This document shows, in pieces, positions 1 through 7,701 of a stretch of 64,000 bases of DNA. The position numbers and the translations under genes are program-made. The notes beneath the pieces are model-generated. The model saw only the letters and a program-made list of their open reading frames with translations, made no database searches and was not told the origin of the DNA. The number at the start of each line of letters is the position of its first letter. Position 1 is the first letter of the stretch. The stretch is from Aquimarina muelleri DSM 19832 (GTDB lineage: Bacteria > Bacteroidota > Bacteroidia > Flavobacteriales > Flavobacteriaceae): the NCBI RefSeq assembly GCF_000430665.1, contig NZ_AUML01000005.1, positions 1-64,000 of the forward strand. The letters are read 5' to 3'.

Positions 1-318
1 CCGTCCTATAATCTGGGATAATTCTTCTATAACCGTAAGCGTTGTCTGGTCTTTTTTGTTTTTATACACCTTATCTATTAGTACTAAATAATTACCCGTA
101 TCTTGTTTATAGAATGCTATGCTACAATCGTATACCAGAGTGGTTACCACATCTAATGGGTTACGGATCGTATCTTTAATTTTTAGATCAGGCGTATGCA
201 CTTGTGTTTCTATCTCGAGTATATACTTATTTTGCCATACAGGGACTTTATCTTCTTGCAAGGCTTGCCCTATGGTTCTTATTTTTTTAGGTGCTTTTTT
301 TTTGGTGGACCAAAACAT
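1..318 (-). CDS. Unknown protein downstream of vgrG (5' part only)
   Basis: An open frame on the minus strand starts at ATG 318-316 and runs off the window after 106 codons without a stop. The product begins MFWSTKKKAPKKIRTIG and continues with hydrophilic alternating beta-like sequence. I see no signal peptide or membrane segment and do not recognise a family. The start lies 9 nt after the vgrG stop codon, so the two genes are almost certainly one transcript. Genes directly behind vgrG often encode effectors, adaptors or their partners, so a role in the same injection system is plausible but inferred only from position. Confidence 0.7.
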   Translation of the reverse strand, partial: MFWSTKKKAPKKIRTIGQALQEDKVPVWQNKYILEIETQVHTPDLKIKDTIRNPLDVVTTLVYDCSIAFYKQDTGNYLVLIDKVYKNKKDQTTLTVIEELSQIIGR

Positions 319-327
319 ATCGTAGTA

Positions 328-2139
328 TTAAAATAACCTTACTTTTTCGCCACTTTGTAGATCTATCTCTTTACCAGAGGCTAACTCCAGATTTTCTTTG
401 CTACTATCCAACCGAATCTTATCGGCAGTTTCTTCTATTTCACTAGCAATAACTGTCTTTTTTTCTGTAAGATTAACTTCCTTATTGGTGGCTTGTTCTA
501 TAAGGTCTTCGCTGGCAGATAATTCTATATTTTCGCCTGCATTAACCATCACATTTTCGCCTGCATGCACTTCTGTCATTTTTCCTGAGGTAGCGGTAAT
601 ATTTTCTTCGGCATCCAGATGGATGTTTTTTGCTTTTAGCGTTATGGTATCATTAGCAGAAATCGTGATATTGTTGCCATGGGTATCGATATGGATACTA
701 TTATTGTTTTTATCTTTTATCGTTATACTCTCGCTATTATTAGTATCGTTAAACTCTATGGTATGCCCGCTTCGGGTAATGATACTTTTATAGTTGTTTT
801 GGTCTTTTCCTCCTGCGCCAGTAGATCCGTTAAAAAGGCTACCTAGTACAAAAGGGCGGTTAGGATCGTTGTATCGAAATCCTACCATTACCTGATCACC
901 TACCTCTGGGATAAATACATGCCCCCTGTTTTGTGCATGGTGGGTACTGCTTCCTGCATCGGGGGTCATTACCCGTATCCAAGAGGTTTTCATCTCTGCG
1001 ATTTGCCATTGAAACTGTACTTGTACCCGTCCTTTTTGTTTTGGGTCTTCGTTAGATACTACCGTTGCTATTTGGGGATGCGCTTCTGGAAAATCTACTT
1101 CTGGTTCTGGTAGTATTTGGATGCCCGAGGATATCGCCTCAAAACTATTGGTGTACTCGCTCGATCCTGTTGCGTCGTGTGTGATTTTTGTGATAATATA
1201 CTCCCCATAGTTTTTGATATCAAAAGCTCCAATGCCTTTTTGTGCAGCAGTTACTTTAATTACAGAACCTATGGTTAATCCTTGTTTGGTACTGGTGCCA
1301 CTAAGCACACTTGCTGTGGCAACGGCACTTGCCTGTTTGTTTTTAACAATGGTATCTATCTCACTTTTATCTTGTACTCTGGTAGTGGAATAGCCTTTGG
1401 TATCTACATTAAAAAGAGATTTAGAAGTCTCAAAAGCATGCGTCCCCAGTTCGTTTAATCCTGCTACTTGTCCTAACGTTTTGGATTCGTTTTTGGTGTC
1501 TTCTAAAGCGTTATAGCTAAAATTTGTACCACTACTGGCAATAGTTTTTATAGAAATATTAATACTATCCATATCTGCACCATATTCTATAGCGATAGGG
1601 TTTGGTAGTGTGGGTTTCCCAAAAACCAATTGTACCCCATCATAATACAACCATTCGTTATATTGTTTTGCCATACGTTGTATAAACTTAAAATGGCTTT
1701 CCCTGTACTGGGTTTGATATTCTATACGAGAACTATACACAGGGGATACCTGTGCTGGTATGTCTACAGCATTAATGGTATCGGTTAATATGGATCTTAA
1801 ATTGGTGTCCTGCCAGGAGCGCATATGGGGGCTGTTTTCTAAAGCAATGGTTTTGGAGTAGCCACTAACCACCAGTTTACCATCATAACCATGTTCATGG
1901 CAAAGGTTCACATCGGTAACAATGCCAATAAACTCGGTATCGTTAAAATTGATGACCACCGATTTGCCAAGCCATTCTTTGGAGGCATCTAAGGTATATG
2001 CCCCTACCGTTTCTATACTATCATAGTCTACCGTAATCGAAAAAGAATGATGGTCGTTAATGGATTGTTCTAGGGTTACTTGCTCGAAGTTAAAAAGAGG
2101 TTCTCCGTTTATTCTAAGGGATGTTTTTGGTTCTATCAT
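328..2139 (-). CDS. vgrG: VgrG/TssI-type spike protein of a contractile secretion system
   Basis: 603 aa. This is the trimeric tip protein that, with Hcp, is expelled from a type VI secretion system and carries effectors. Residues ~1-340 form the gp27-like base. Residues ~345-455 are the gp5-type OB domain, with the run PKQKGRVQVQFQW, then WIRVMTPDAG, GHVFIPEVGDQVMVGF and PNRPFVLGSLFNG. From ~470 a beta-helix follows, made of short I-x-L/V-x repeats (ITIKDKNNN, VNAGENIELSA). The length suits a spike without a large C-terminal toxin. No Hcp, sheath, ATPase or baseplate gene is visible, so this is an orphan or edge-of-cluster vgrG. The family resembles Bacteroidetes T6SSiii VgrG; an extracellular contractile system is the alternative. 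Confidence 0.9.
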   Translation of the reverse strand: MIEPKTSLRINGEPLFNFEQVTLEQSINDHHSFSITVDYDSIETVGAYTLDASKEWLGKSVVINFNDTEFIGIVTDVNLCHEHGYDGKLVVSGYSKTIALENSPHMRSWQDTNLRSILTDTINAVDIPAQVSPVYSSRIEYQTQYRESHFKFIQRMAKQYNEWLYYDGVQLVFGKPTLPNPIAIEYGADMDSINISIKTIASSGTNFSYNALEDTKNESKTLGQVAGLNELGTHAFETSKSLFNVDTKGYSTTRVQDKSEIDTIVKNKQASAVATASVLSGTSTKQGLTIGSVIKVTAAQKGIGAFDIKNYGEYIITKITHDATGSSEYTNSFEAISSGIQILPEPEVDFPEAHPQIATVVSNEDPKQKGRVQVQFQWQIAEMKTSWIRVMTPDAGSSTHHAQNRGHVFIPEVGDQVMVGFRYNDPNRPFVLGSLFNGSTGAGGKDQNNYKSIITRSGHTIEFNDTNNSESITIKDKNNNSIHIDTHGNNITISANDTITLKAKNIHLDAEENITATSGKMTEVHAGENVMVNAGENIELSASEDLIEQATNKEVNLTEKKTVIASEIEETADKIRLDSSKENLELASGKEIDLQSGEKVRLF

Positions 2140-2697
2140 GGAGTGGTTTTATTTGGATATTCTATGTTTTTATTTACAATATATCAGTACGTATTGCACA
2201 ACAAGGTTTTAAGCTCATATAATCCTATATAAAATTCTACTTTACTAAATAAACCTGTAAGGAAACCTAACCAAGCGACTGCTTGTATATAGAGCAAGAA
2301 CACTCTATGATGAATCCGTATGACAGTTTATATAAAAAAGAAGAAGTTTTTAAATTGTCATTTCTTCAGTTATAAAATTAAGGGTTCTAATGCTTGCATG
2401 TTCATTTCCTATAAATTTTAACAAATAGCTTTGTTTTTTGGGGTGAAATTATGGTTAGCCCGTATTATTGCTATGTTTTGGGAGGGGGAAAAACCCCCTT
2501 TTGGATTTTTGGTTGTGCTTATATTTTTCATAAAAGTTGGTTTTTTATGTATGATTATGTCGTGAAACCTTAATTTATAATGCAATAATAGAGCTTAAAA
2601 GTTTCATTTTCCGACACCGTGGTATTTTTTCTAAAAAAAAGCATAAGTAGGGGTTCTTAGGTACATTTGGTTTCGGGGTTGGGGGCGGTACACAAAA
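2140..2697. other. 558-nt spacer upstream of vgrG
   Basis: No convincing gene on either strand. It holds a G5-A5-C5 hairpin (2484-2498) with no T-run in a useful direction for the flanking minus-strand genes, and one end of a MITE-like repeat (2581-2618). The vgrG promoter should lie in the 2140-2250 part, but I could not assign a clear -7/-33 pair. Confidence 0.5.
2581..2618 (+). repeat. Half-copy of a GGTGTC-ended MITE
   Basis: This 38-nt stretch matches the right end of the element at 45741-45885, including a 20-nt identity that starts AGTTTCATTT and ends at CCGACACCG, and the TGCAATA box at the same distance inward. The element ends with GACACC at 2613-2618. No matching GGTGTC left end is visible ~145 bp upstream, so it is either a solo end or a decayed copy. 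Confidence 0.6.
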
Positions 2698-3192
2698 TTA
2701 ATCGGGGTCGATTTGATCTAACAACTCTAAGAACCGTAAACGACCAGTTACGGGATTCTTACTTTTTGGGGAATGTTTTTTCAAAAAATCAAGGACTATA
2801 GCTTCCAGATGGGATTCTGTAAAGGTCATTTGCAGGTTATCTTTGGTATAGTCCAGTAGCCGTAATTGCCAAGGCGTGATAAAATAGATCTGCTCTCCAC
2901 CCATAAAATTGGGCAATAAGGTTTTGATCTTGTATATTTTGATATACTGGCAATGGTCATGCAAATAACAATACCCATAGCGATAGTCATCTACTGCGCT
3001 GATATTTGTTTTTATAGAGGTGTTTTCTATCTGTTTTTTAATTTCCTCATACTGTATCGGGCTTTTAAAATCCATAAGCATGGTTTCTATTTTTAAGAGG
3101 ATATCGTATATCTCTATTTTTTCTAAGCCGTTTAATTGTTTAAAAACGTTCTGGATGATGGTATCTTGGTATGTTATCATTTTGGTAGTCAA
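2698..3192 (-). CDS. Unknown cytoplasmic protein, partner of the secreted protein upstream
   Basis: 164 aa, MTTKMITYQDTI..., with no signal peptide or membrane segment. It is rich in Tyr/Ile/Leu (YRYGYCYLHDHCQYIKIYK) and ends with a short charged tail (LRFLELLDQIDPD). It starts 14 nt after the stop of the 167-aa gene at 3207-3710 and is co-transcribed with it. I do not recognise a family. A secreted protein followed directly by a soluble one near a vgrG gene is compatible with an effector/immunity or chaperone pair, but no toxin motif is visible, so this stays a guess. Confidence 0.6.
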   Translation of the reverse strand: MTTKMITYQDTIIQNVFKQLNGLEKIEIYDILLKIETMLMDFKSPIQYEEIKKQIENTSIKTNISAVDDYRYGYCYLHDHCQYIKIYKIKTLLPNFMGGEQIYFITPWQLRLLDYTKDNLQMTFTESHLEAIVLDFLKKHSPKSKNPVTGRLRFLELLDQIDPD

Positions 3193-3206
3193 TAGGGATT
3201 AAGAGT

Positions 3207-3710
3207 TTACTGCATTACATATTTTTTATAGGTAGCAAAAAGACTTTTTACATGGTTTCTGGCATTTTCTTCTTTTTCTTTTTTGGTTTTCATATAGTAC
3301 CATACGGCTGCATCGGTTTTATCTTTAGCCATAATTGTGATAGCGTTATATTCTTCTTTGGTAAGTAGCTTATATCCTTTGGGGCAGATCTGGGTAAATC
3401 GTGCAAAAACATCTTCTCCTTTAGCGGTTTCTATAAAAGAGGGATGGATGGATTTATAGGTAAGCTCGTATTTGGAGTTTTTGTTACGCGACATATAGCT
3501 TTGTACCACCTGATTTGCAGTTTCCCGATTCGGGTAAATCCCAAAAACCCTGTCGCCAGCATAGGTAATGCCTTCAAAGCGGATTACTTCTTTTAAAAAC
3601 ACCGCTTCCAGATTCTTTTCTGGGGATTGCCCAAAACAGCTAATGGAAATAAAAAGCTGCAAGAAAAAGAACAGAGGTTTATTAAAATGGTTTGGTAAAA
3701 GTATTCGCAT
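3207..3710 (-). CDS. Unknown exported protein
   Basis: 167 aa. The N-terminus has a basic start (MRILLPNHFNK), a hydrophobic core (PLFFFLQLFISISCF) and then GQSPEKN, a usual Sec signal with cleavage near FGQ or SISC; lipidation at Cys30 is possible. The mature part is small, mixed alpha/beta and basic at the C-terminus (MKTKKEKEENARNHVKSL). No family recognised. It heads a two-gene minus-strand unit with 2698-3192. Confidence 0.6.
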   Translation of the reverse strand: MRILLPNHFNKPLFFFLQLFISISCFGQSPEKNLEAVFLKEVIRFEGITYAGDRVFGIYPNRETANQVVQSYMSRNKNSKYELTYKSIHPSFIETAKGEDVFARFTQICPKGYKLLTKEEYNAITIMAKDKTDAAVWYYMKTKKEKEENARNHVKSLFATYKKYVMQ

Positions 3711-3926
3711 TAGTTGTTTTTGGTTTTAAGAGTTTATTTTTTTACAAAGACATCTGGGTACTTTGGTAACCGATGGAATTAAATAAGCTTTCCATACAAA
3801 AACAAAACACTTCCCCAAGCGCAAAGCTTTTTTGTACTATTTAAAAGTTCTTACTTACGAGCTACCTCCCATACCCAGTATCCTTGCTAGGAAAAACACA
3901 AACTCAACTCAAATGTAATTCCCGTT

Positions 3927-4184
3927 TTATGGCTTGTTTTTAGCATTCCAATATTTCTTTAAATTTATTTTTTTAACCATTGTCATAATACGATCATAAG
4001 TACCCTTGCCAATGATTATAATGCCTTTTTCCTTTTTTACTTCTACAACAGGATTTATATTTTTTAGCACTTCTGCAATGACTTCTTCTGCGGAAAGTAT
4101 ACGACTTAGTTCTACTATCTTTTGCTGTACCAAGATCTGATCTTCTTTAGATAATTGGTTGTATTTAGAATCACTATCCAGCAT
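3927..4184 (-). CDS. Small unknown protein, phage/mobile-type locus
   Basis: 85 aa. An N-terminal helical part (YNQLSKEDQILVQQKIVELS) is followed by a short beta/basic C-terminus (GIIIIGKGTYDRIMTMVKK). Its ATG overlaps the upstream stop in the sequence TAATG, so translation is coupled to the 86-aa gene. Length, strand and coupling suit the early operon of an integrated element controlled from the operator at 4896-4930. Function unknown. Confidence 0.55.
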   Translation of the reverse strand: MLDSDSKYNQLSKEDQILVQQKIVELSRILSAEEVIAEVLKNINPVVEVKKEKGIIIIGKGTYDRIMTMVKKINLKKYWNAKNKP

Positions 4185-4444
4185 TAGTAATACATTGCTT
4201 TACGAAGCTGTCTGTTATATGCTTTATCTCTAAGTACAAAAATTCTAGTCCTGTAAATGATCTGTATTGCCTCCTCTACAGGTACTCCTTTTTTATACAA
4301 TCGAATACTCCATTGGTATAACAAGCATTCATAACATTTTCCTGCTTGAATACAATCTTTAAAATCGTTTATGTCTATATGAAAGTGCATTACTATGCTA
4401 GAAATAAATTCTTTCTGGTGTTTGTAATATTTTTTGGCTTTCAT
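4184..4444 (-). CDS. Small unknown protein with a Cys pair, phage/mobile-type locus
   Basis: 86 aa, basic, with CIQAGKCYECLLYQW in the middle: three cysteines within ten residues, a possible metal site but not a recognised zinc finger. It lies 15 nt downstream of the 4460-4681 gene and is coupled (TAATG) to the next gene. No family recognised. Likely the second gene of a three-gene minus-strand unit. Confidence 0.55.
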   Translation of the reverse strand: MKAKKYYKHQKEFISSIVMHFHIDINDFKDCIQAGKCYECLLYQWSIRLYKKGVPVEEAIQIIYRTRIFVLRDKAYNRQLRKAMYY

Positions 4445-4459
4445 TTTATTTTGAGGGGT

Positions 4460-4681
4460 TTAAAATCGAGTTATTTTTTTTAAATGTCCATAGAGTATGG
4501 TTATTTCACAATCTGTTAACTTACCGAGATCGGAAGCAAACTTTTGAATTCTACCTTTACGGAAACCAAGTAGTTTTTCCATATGTCTAATATTAAGCGA
4601 TTGTTTATGCTTGCGTAGATAATGAGTTACTTTACGTCTCCTGTTTTTTGCCTTTAATAAGTCTCTTTCGTACTCGTCCAT
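4460..4681 (-). CDS. Small basic helix-turn-helix-like protein
   Basis: 73 aa from MDEYERDLLKAKNRRRKV. The frame stays open to 4744, but the extra 21 residues look like read-through of the promoter region, so I prefer the internal ATG at 4681. The sequence is very basic and has a two-helix pattern (SLNIRHMEKLLGFRKGRIQKF) like a DNA-recognition helix. It is the first gene leftward from the palindrome at 4896-4930 and is divergent from the regulator at 4973. A Cro/excisionase-like or small DNA-binding role is inferred. Confidence 0.55.
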   Translation of the reverse strand: MDEYERDLLKAKNRRRKVTHYLRKHKQSLNIRHMEKLLGFRKGRIQKFASDLGKLTDCEITILYGHLKKITRF

Positions 4682-4895
4682 CTTTTCATATTTTGTTATA
4701 CAACAATAAAATGACACTCGAAAAGCGATTGGGGAAATCTTCAAACGTGCCTGTTAATTGGCAATACGGAAATCCGTATTATGTTATGACGATGATATTT
4801 ATGAACTCTATAAATAGATAAGGGATATTCTAATTTTATCAATCTATCTAAATTGCCCATTTTTAATTACATTTGCTTATCTTAAAAACAAGATT

Positions 4896-4930
4896 CGCAC
4901 AATTGTTCGCTAAATTAGAACAATTGTGCG
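4896..4930. promoter_or_regulatory. Perfect 13-bp palindromic operator between divergent genes
   Basis: Arms CGCACAATTGTTC (4896-4908) and GAACAATTGTGCG (4918-4930) are exact inverted repeats around a 9-nt spacer. Each arm itself contains the 6-bp palindrome CAATTG. The site lies 43 nt before the regulator ATG at 4973 and ~215 nt upstream of the leftward gene, the position expected of a dimeric repressor operator. Confidence 0.75.
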
Positions 4931-4972
4931 TATAAACAAAATATTACAAGACTTTTTTTAAAAAAATCATGA

Positions 4973-5320
4973 ATGGGGTTTTACCAAAAACTAAAATCAT
5001 ATAAAGAAACAAGCGGTTTGTCTTATGACGAACTCGGTGAACCTATAGGTATGAAAGGGAATGCGCTGAGGATGGCTATTAACAGAGAAAGCTTGAGTGA
5101 TCTTCAGAAAAAAACATTAGAACCTTTTTTTGTTAATAAACTGGACGATAAACATCCTGTGAAAAAGCAACTTGACGAAGTATATCGATTTTTATCCCAG
5201 TATACAGAGCTTGCTTTGCAAGACCCTCGAATTAAGAAAATAATTGATAGAGAAGTTGCTAAACGCCTATTTGATGTTGCCTCTAGCAAAGAAGCATTAG
5301 AAAAATTTCTTAATAGCTAA
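4973..5320 (+). CDS. Phage-type HTH regulator
   Basis: 115 aa. Residues ~1-55 look like a Cro/CI-type HTH: FYQKLKSYKETSGLSYDELG, then IGMKGNALRMAINRESLS as helix 3, then LQKKTLEPFF. The C-terminal half is helical, probably for dimerisation (HPVKKQLDEVYRFLSQY). It is divergent from the 73-aa gene with the palindrome in between, so autoregulation is likely. It converges with 5310-5531 and overlaps it by 11 nt. Related small proteins are usual in Flavobacteriia prophage and mobile regions. Confidence 0.65.
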   Translation: MGFYQKLKSYKETSGLSYDELGEPIGMKGNALRMAINRESLSDLQKKTLEPFFVNKLDDKHPVKKQLDEVYRFLSQYTELALQDPRIKKIIDREVAKRLFDVASSKEALEKFLNS

Positions 5321-5531
5321 GTTTTAGTGAGTGTTTGAAAAATGCTGACGCCTCCAAATAATTATCGTTAAAAAGAGAAGATATTTGTTGTTTTACTTTG
5401 ATTTTTTCTGTCTTCAATTCTTCCTCTAATCTTTTATCAATCTCTTGCTCCAAAAACGTAAATACCTTCTTTGATATAAATCCAGAATCATGAATATTTT
5501 GATTGATTTGTTTAGCTTCTCTTCTGTTCAT
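5310..5531 (-). CDS. Small charged unknown protein
   Basis: 73 aa, MNRREAKQINQNIHDS..., amphipathic and charged (LEQEIDKRLEEELKTEKIKV), with no membrane segment. Its start overlaps the stop of the membrane-protein gene by 4 nt (ATGA), so it is the last gene of a three-gene minus-strand operon. No family recognised. Confidence 0.55.
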   Translation of the reverse strand: MNRREAKQINQNIHDSGFISKKVFTFLEQEIDKRLEEELKTEKIKVKQQISSLFNDNYLEASAFFKHSLKLSY

Positions 5532-6253
5532 TTTTCTACGGTATCTGCTTTTAAGCTATTATACTCGTTAAGTGTTTCAACAAGATATTCTTTTTTATCT
5601 TTCGTCTGAATATAACGACCATATATTCGATAAGATATTAAATAAGTTAAATGTTGAATTTTACTTGTTAATTCTAATACTGAAAAATGTCTTTTACGTG
5701 CCCATCTAATGAAAAAGAAAACACTCGTATTAATAAGTAATGAGCCTAAGAATAGTAAAATGTAATAGAATGAGTAAGGAATGTCTGGTTTAGGATAAAG
5801 TGAATAGATGGTAAACCATACCGATACTAAACCAAAGAAGCATAGCACTACGATTACTGTTTTTTGAAACAGAGGATTTTCACGATCTTTGTAACTATAG
5901 ATCCAAGCACAAAACAATGTCAAAAAGAATAAACAAAAATACGGCGAACCACCTAATAAAAAGCGCCTCCAGTTACTCCAACCAAAGACGCGATTTATAA
6001 TTATAGAATCATATGCTCTGAAGCAAGTGATCTTACCGTTAGTAATTTCTATTTCATAAGTGTCATCTAATATGTTAAGCCCTTCATGCAATTCTGTATC
6101 TGCAATGGAATAGGAACGATCTATCTTCTTTGATAAAAATGTATGTGTAAGTGGAGTGAATCCAATGGTACAAAATAGAAGTGCTATCAAGTAATATTTA
6201 ACGTTCTTCCAACTCGTCTTTGCTGGTTTTGTAAATAGGTATATCTTTTTCAT
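5528..6253 (-). CDS. Unknown four-helix membrane protein
   Basis: 241 aa from MKKIYLFTKPAKTSW; the frame extends eight codons upstream (6277), but that part lies further inside the lipoprotein gene. Four hydrophobic stretches are visible: VKYYLIALLFCTIGFTPLTH, YFCLFFLTLFCAWIY, TVIVVLCFFGLVSVWFTIY and FYYILLFLGSLLINTSVFFF. An ~80-residue outside loop lies after the first, and the C-terminal ~60 residues are cytoplasmic and charged. It overlaps the upstream lipoprotein gene by 56 nt and the downstream gene by 4 nt. Function unknown. Confidence 0.6.
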   Translation of the reverse strand: MKKIYLFTKPAKTSWKNVKYYLIALLFCTIGFTPLTHTFLSKKIDRSYSIADTELHEGLNILDDTYEIEITNGKITCFRAYDSIIINRVFGWSNWRRFLLGGSPYFCLFFLTLFCAWIYSYKDRENPLFQKTVIVVLCFFGLVSVWFTIYSLYPKPDIPYSFYYILLFLGSLLINTSVFFFIRWARKRHFSVLELTSKIQHLTYLISYRIYGRYIQTKDKKEYLVETLNEYNSLKADTVEK

Positions 6254-6359
6254 TATCAATGCCGATTTCATCCTCAATGCTCGCCTTGGTACAGGAGGAA
6301 ATTATTGCTGTGGTTAAAAATAACAAAGAAATTGAGAATACACATGTTTTAAAATTCAT
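6198..6359 (-). CDS. Small predicted lipoprotein
   Basis: 53 aa starting MNFKTCVFSISLLFLTT with the lipobox IISSC at residues ~19-23, so the mature chain is only ~30 residues, acidic (ASIEDEIGIDNEKDIPIY). The open frame continues 24 codons upstream, but the internal ATG gives a proper lipoprotein signal. It leads the operon with the membrane protein and the 73-aa protein. Function unknown. Confidence 0.6.
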   Translation of the reverse strand: MNFKTCVFSISLLFLTTAIISSCTKASIEDEIGIDNEKDIPIYKTSKDELEER

Positions 6360-7037
6360 CGCCTTAAGATTTAAAGTGTTACTAGTGAAAAAACTAATAT
6401 TAATCATCTGATTTTCAAATAAAACTACCACCTTATTTAAGAAATAAATAATTTATTTTTCTATATTTTAATGGTTATTTTGCACCTTTTTTAAAAGAAA
6501 ATTGAAGTTTTTCTATCTATATTCTTACTGTCTTTTTAATGAAAATGAACATAAAGTCTATGAAAACAGTTAAAGTTGTTAATTATTGAATACAAACAAC
6601 TGATAAACAATATATTAAATCCTTAATTACAATATGGTTATCCCGTATATTAGTCATATTACTAATTATGACTATAAAACTATAACTGCCATATTAAAAA
6701 AAATTAGATTATAGAAATGTAGAATTAAATTAATGTGTCCTTATCAAGGAGTTTTTAAGTATTTTCAAAATTGAAAAACACGCACCTATACTATAAAAGC
6801 AAATTAAATATTATCATAAATCTCATTTTTCTTTGTGATTTTTTATTTTTTCTGTTTTAAAGTATTAATTTAGTCCTTGTATTAAGAAAATAACACTACT
6901 ACTCCAACAAAAGAGATTTGTGCATTTTTCTTAGCCTACCCATAGATCACGCAACCTATAAAGTTGAAAAATAACTAATCGCGTATTACCACTGACAATG
7001 AAATCAGACTAATACGACCTGAAAAACATTAACGCCT
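6360..7037. other. AT-rich spacer before the recombinase module
   Basis: Nearly 680 nt of AT-rich sequence with stops in all frames at short intervals. I see no gene. It probably carries the promoter for the small gene at 7038 and may include the far side of the mobile module. The last 24 nt are part of the duplicated leader described at 7014-7048. Confidence 0.5.
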
Positions 7038-7048
7038 ATGTTAATGAA
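7014..7048 (+). repeat. Duplicated gene-start sequence, copy 1
   Basis: A 35-nt segment running ACGACCTGAAAAACATTAAC... through the ATG of the 68-aa gene is repeated at 7475-7509 in front of the 65-aa gene with only a few changes. Gene and translation-initiation region were duplicated together. Confidence 0.6.
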
Positions 7049-7244
7049 GCCAGATCGTGCTGATTTTTGTCAAATAATCAAAAAATTAGCCAAAAGTAAA
7101 AAAATGACCCCAGATCGTCTGCGGTCATTCTCAGGATTTGAATCCTTAACTGATGATGAAGCAGAAAAAACAATTCTCATGATGGAGCAATTCTGTGAGA
7201 TAATCTTTAAACATATATCATCGTCTAATTATGAACAACAATGA
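7038..7244 (+). CDS. Small protein paralogous to 7499-7696, recombinase-associated
   Basis: 68 aa. The core KKMTPDRLRSFSGFESLTDDEAEK closely matches the 65-aa protein downstream (KKMTPKRLRTFTGFENVSD...). It is basic at the N-terminus, then an acidic helix ending MMEQFCEIIFKHI. The two genes precede the serine recombinase on the same strand. Possible roles are a recombination directionality factor or a small regulator of the recombinase; this is inferred only from position. Confidence 0.6.
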   Translation: MLMKPDRADFCQIIKKLAKSKKMTPDRLRSFSGFESLTDDEAEKTILMMEQFCEIIFKHISSSNYEQQ

Positions 7245-7474
7245 AAGAAGGTATAAAAATCATAATGAATTATATTTAATTGAACATATATATCAATACT
7301 TTGATATTTTTTGAAAAATGTAACGGTTTTTTTTTAAGTTTGTAGGATAAGTAGCAAGAAACCCTCTATATGATGTGTTGATTTTGTTTCTTAAAAAATA
7401 AGACAGACGGTCGCTACAAACCGCAGTATTATTAATCTTACACGTGTTCTGACCGACGCTACAATCGGATTTTC

Positions 7475-7509
7475 ACGACCTTAAAACCATTAACACCTAT
7501 GTTAGTGAA
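7475..7509 (+). repeat. Duplicated gene-start sequence, copy 2
   Basis: ACGACCTTAAAACCATTAAC... aligned without gaps to 7014-7048. It covers the start codon of the 65-aa gene (7499). Confidence 0.6.
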
Positions 7510-7696
7510 TAAAGATCGTGTTGATTCGAAAGAACAACGGCTTAAACAATTCCGAAAAATCAAAAAAATGACTCCTAAACGTCTAAGAACGTTTACAGGT
7601 TTCGAAAATGTATCTGATAAGGAAGCAGAACATATCATTCTTACAATGGAAGAATTTTGTAAAATAATGTTTAACCACATTACAAAGGGAAAGTAA
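7499..7696 (+). CDS. Small protein paralogous to 7038-7244, directly upstream of recombinase
   Basis: 65 aa, MLVNKDRVDSKEQRLKQFRK..., same fold pattern as the 68-aa paralogue: a basic helix, the motif KKMTPKRLRTFTGFENVSD, an acidic helix, and IILTMEEFCKIMFNHI. Its stop is 5 nt before the recombinase ATG (7702), so the two are co-translated. The retained paralogue pair suggests both copies matter, perhaps as partner proteins of the recombinase. Confidence 0.65.
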   Translation: MLVNKDRVDSKEQRLKQFRKIKKMTPKRLRTFTGFENVSDKEAEHIILTMEEFCKIMFNHITKGK

Positions 7697-7701
7697 AAAA
7701 T

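Noticed and set aside
2484..2498. GGGGG-AAAAA-CCCCC hairpin as terminator of the 2698-3192 gene
   Set aside because: No T-run follows on the minus strand, the direction that would matter.
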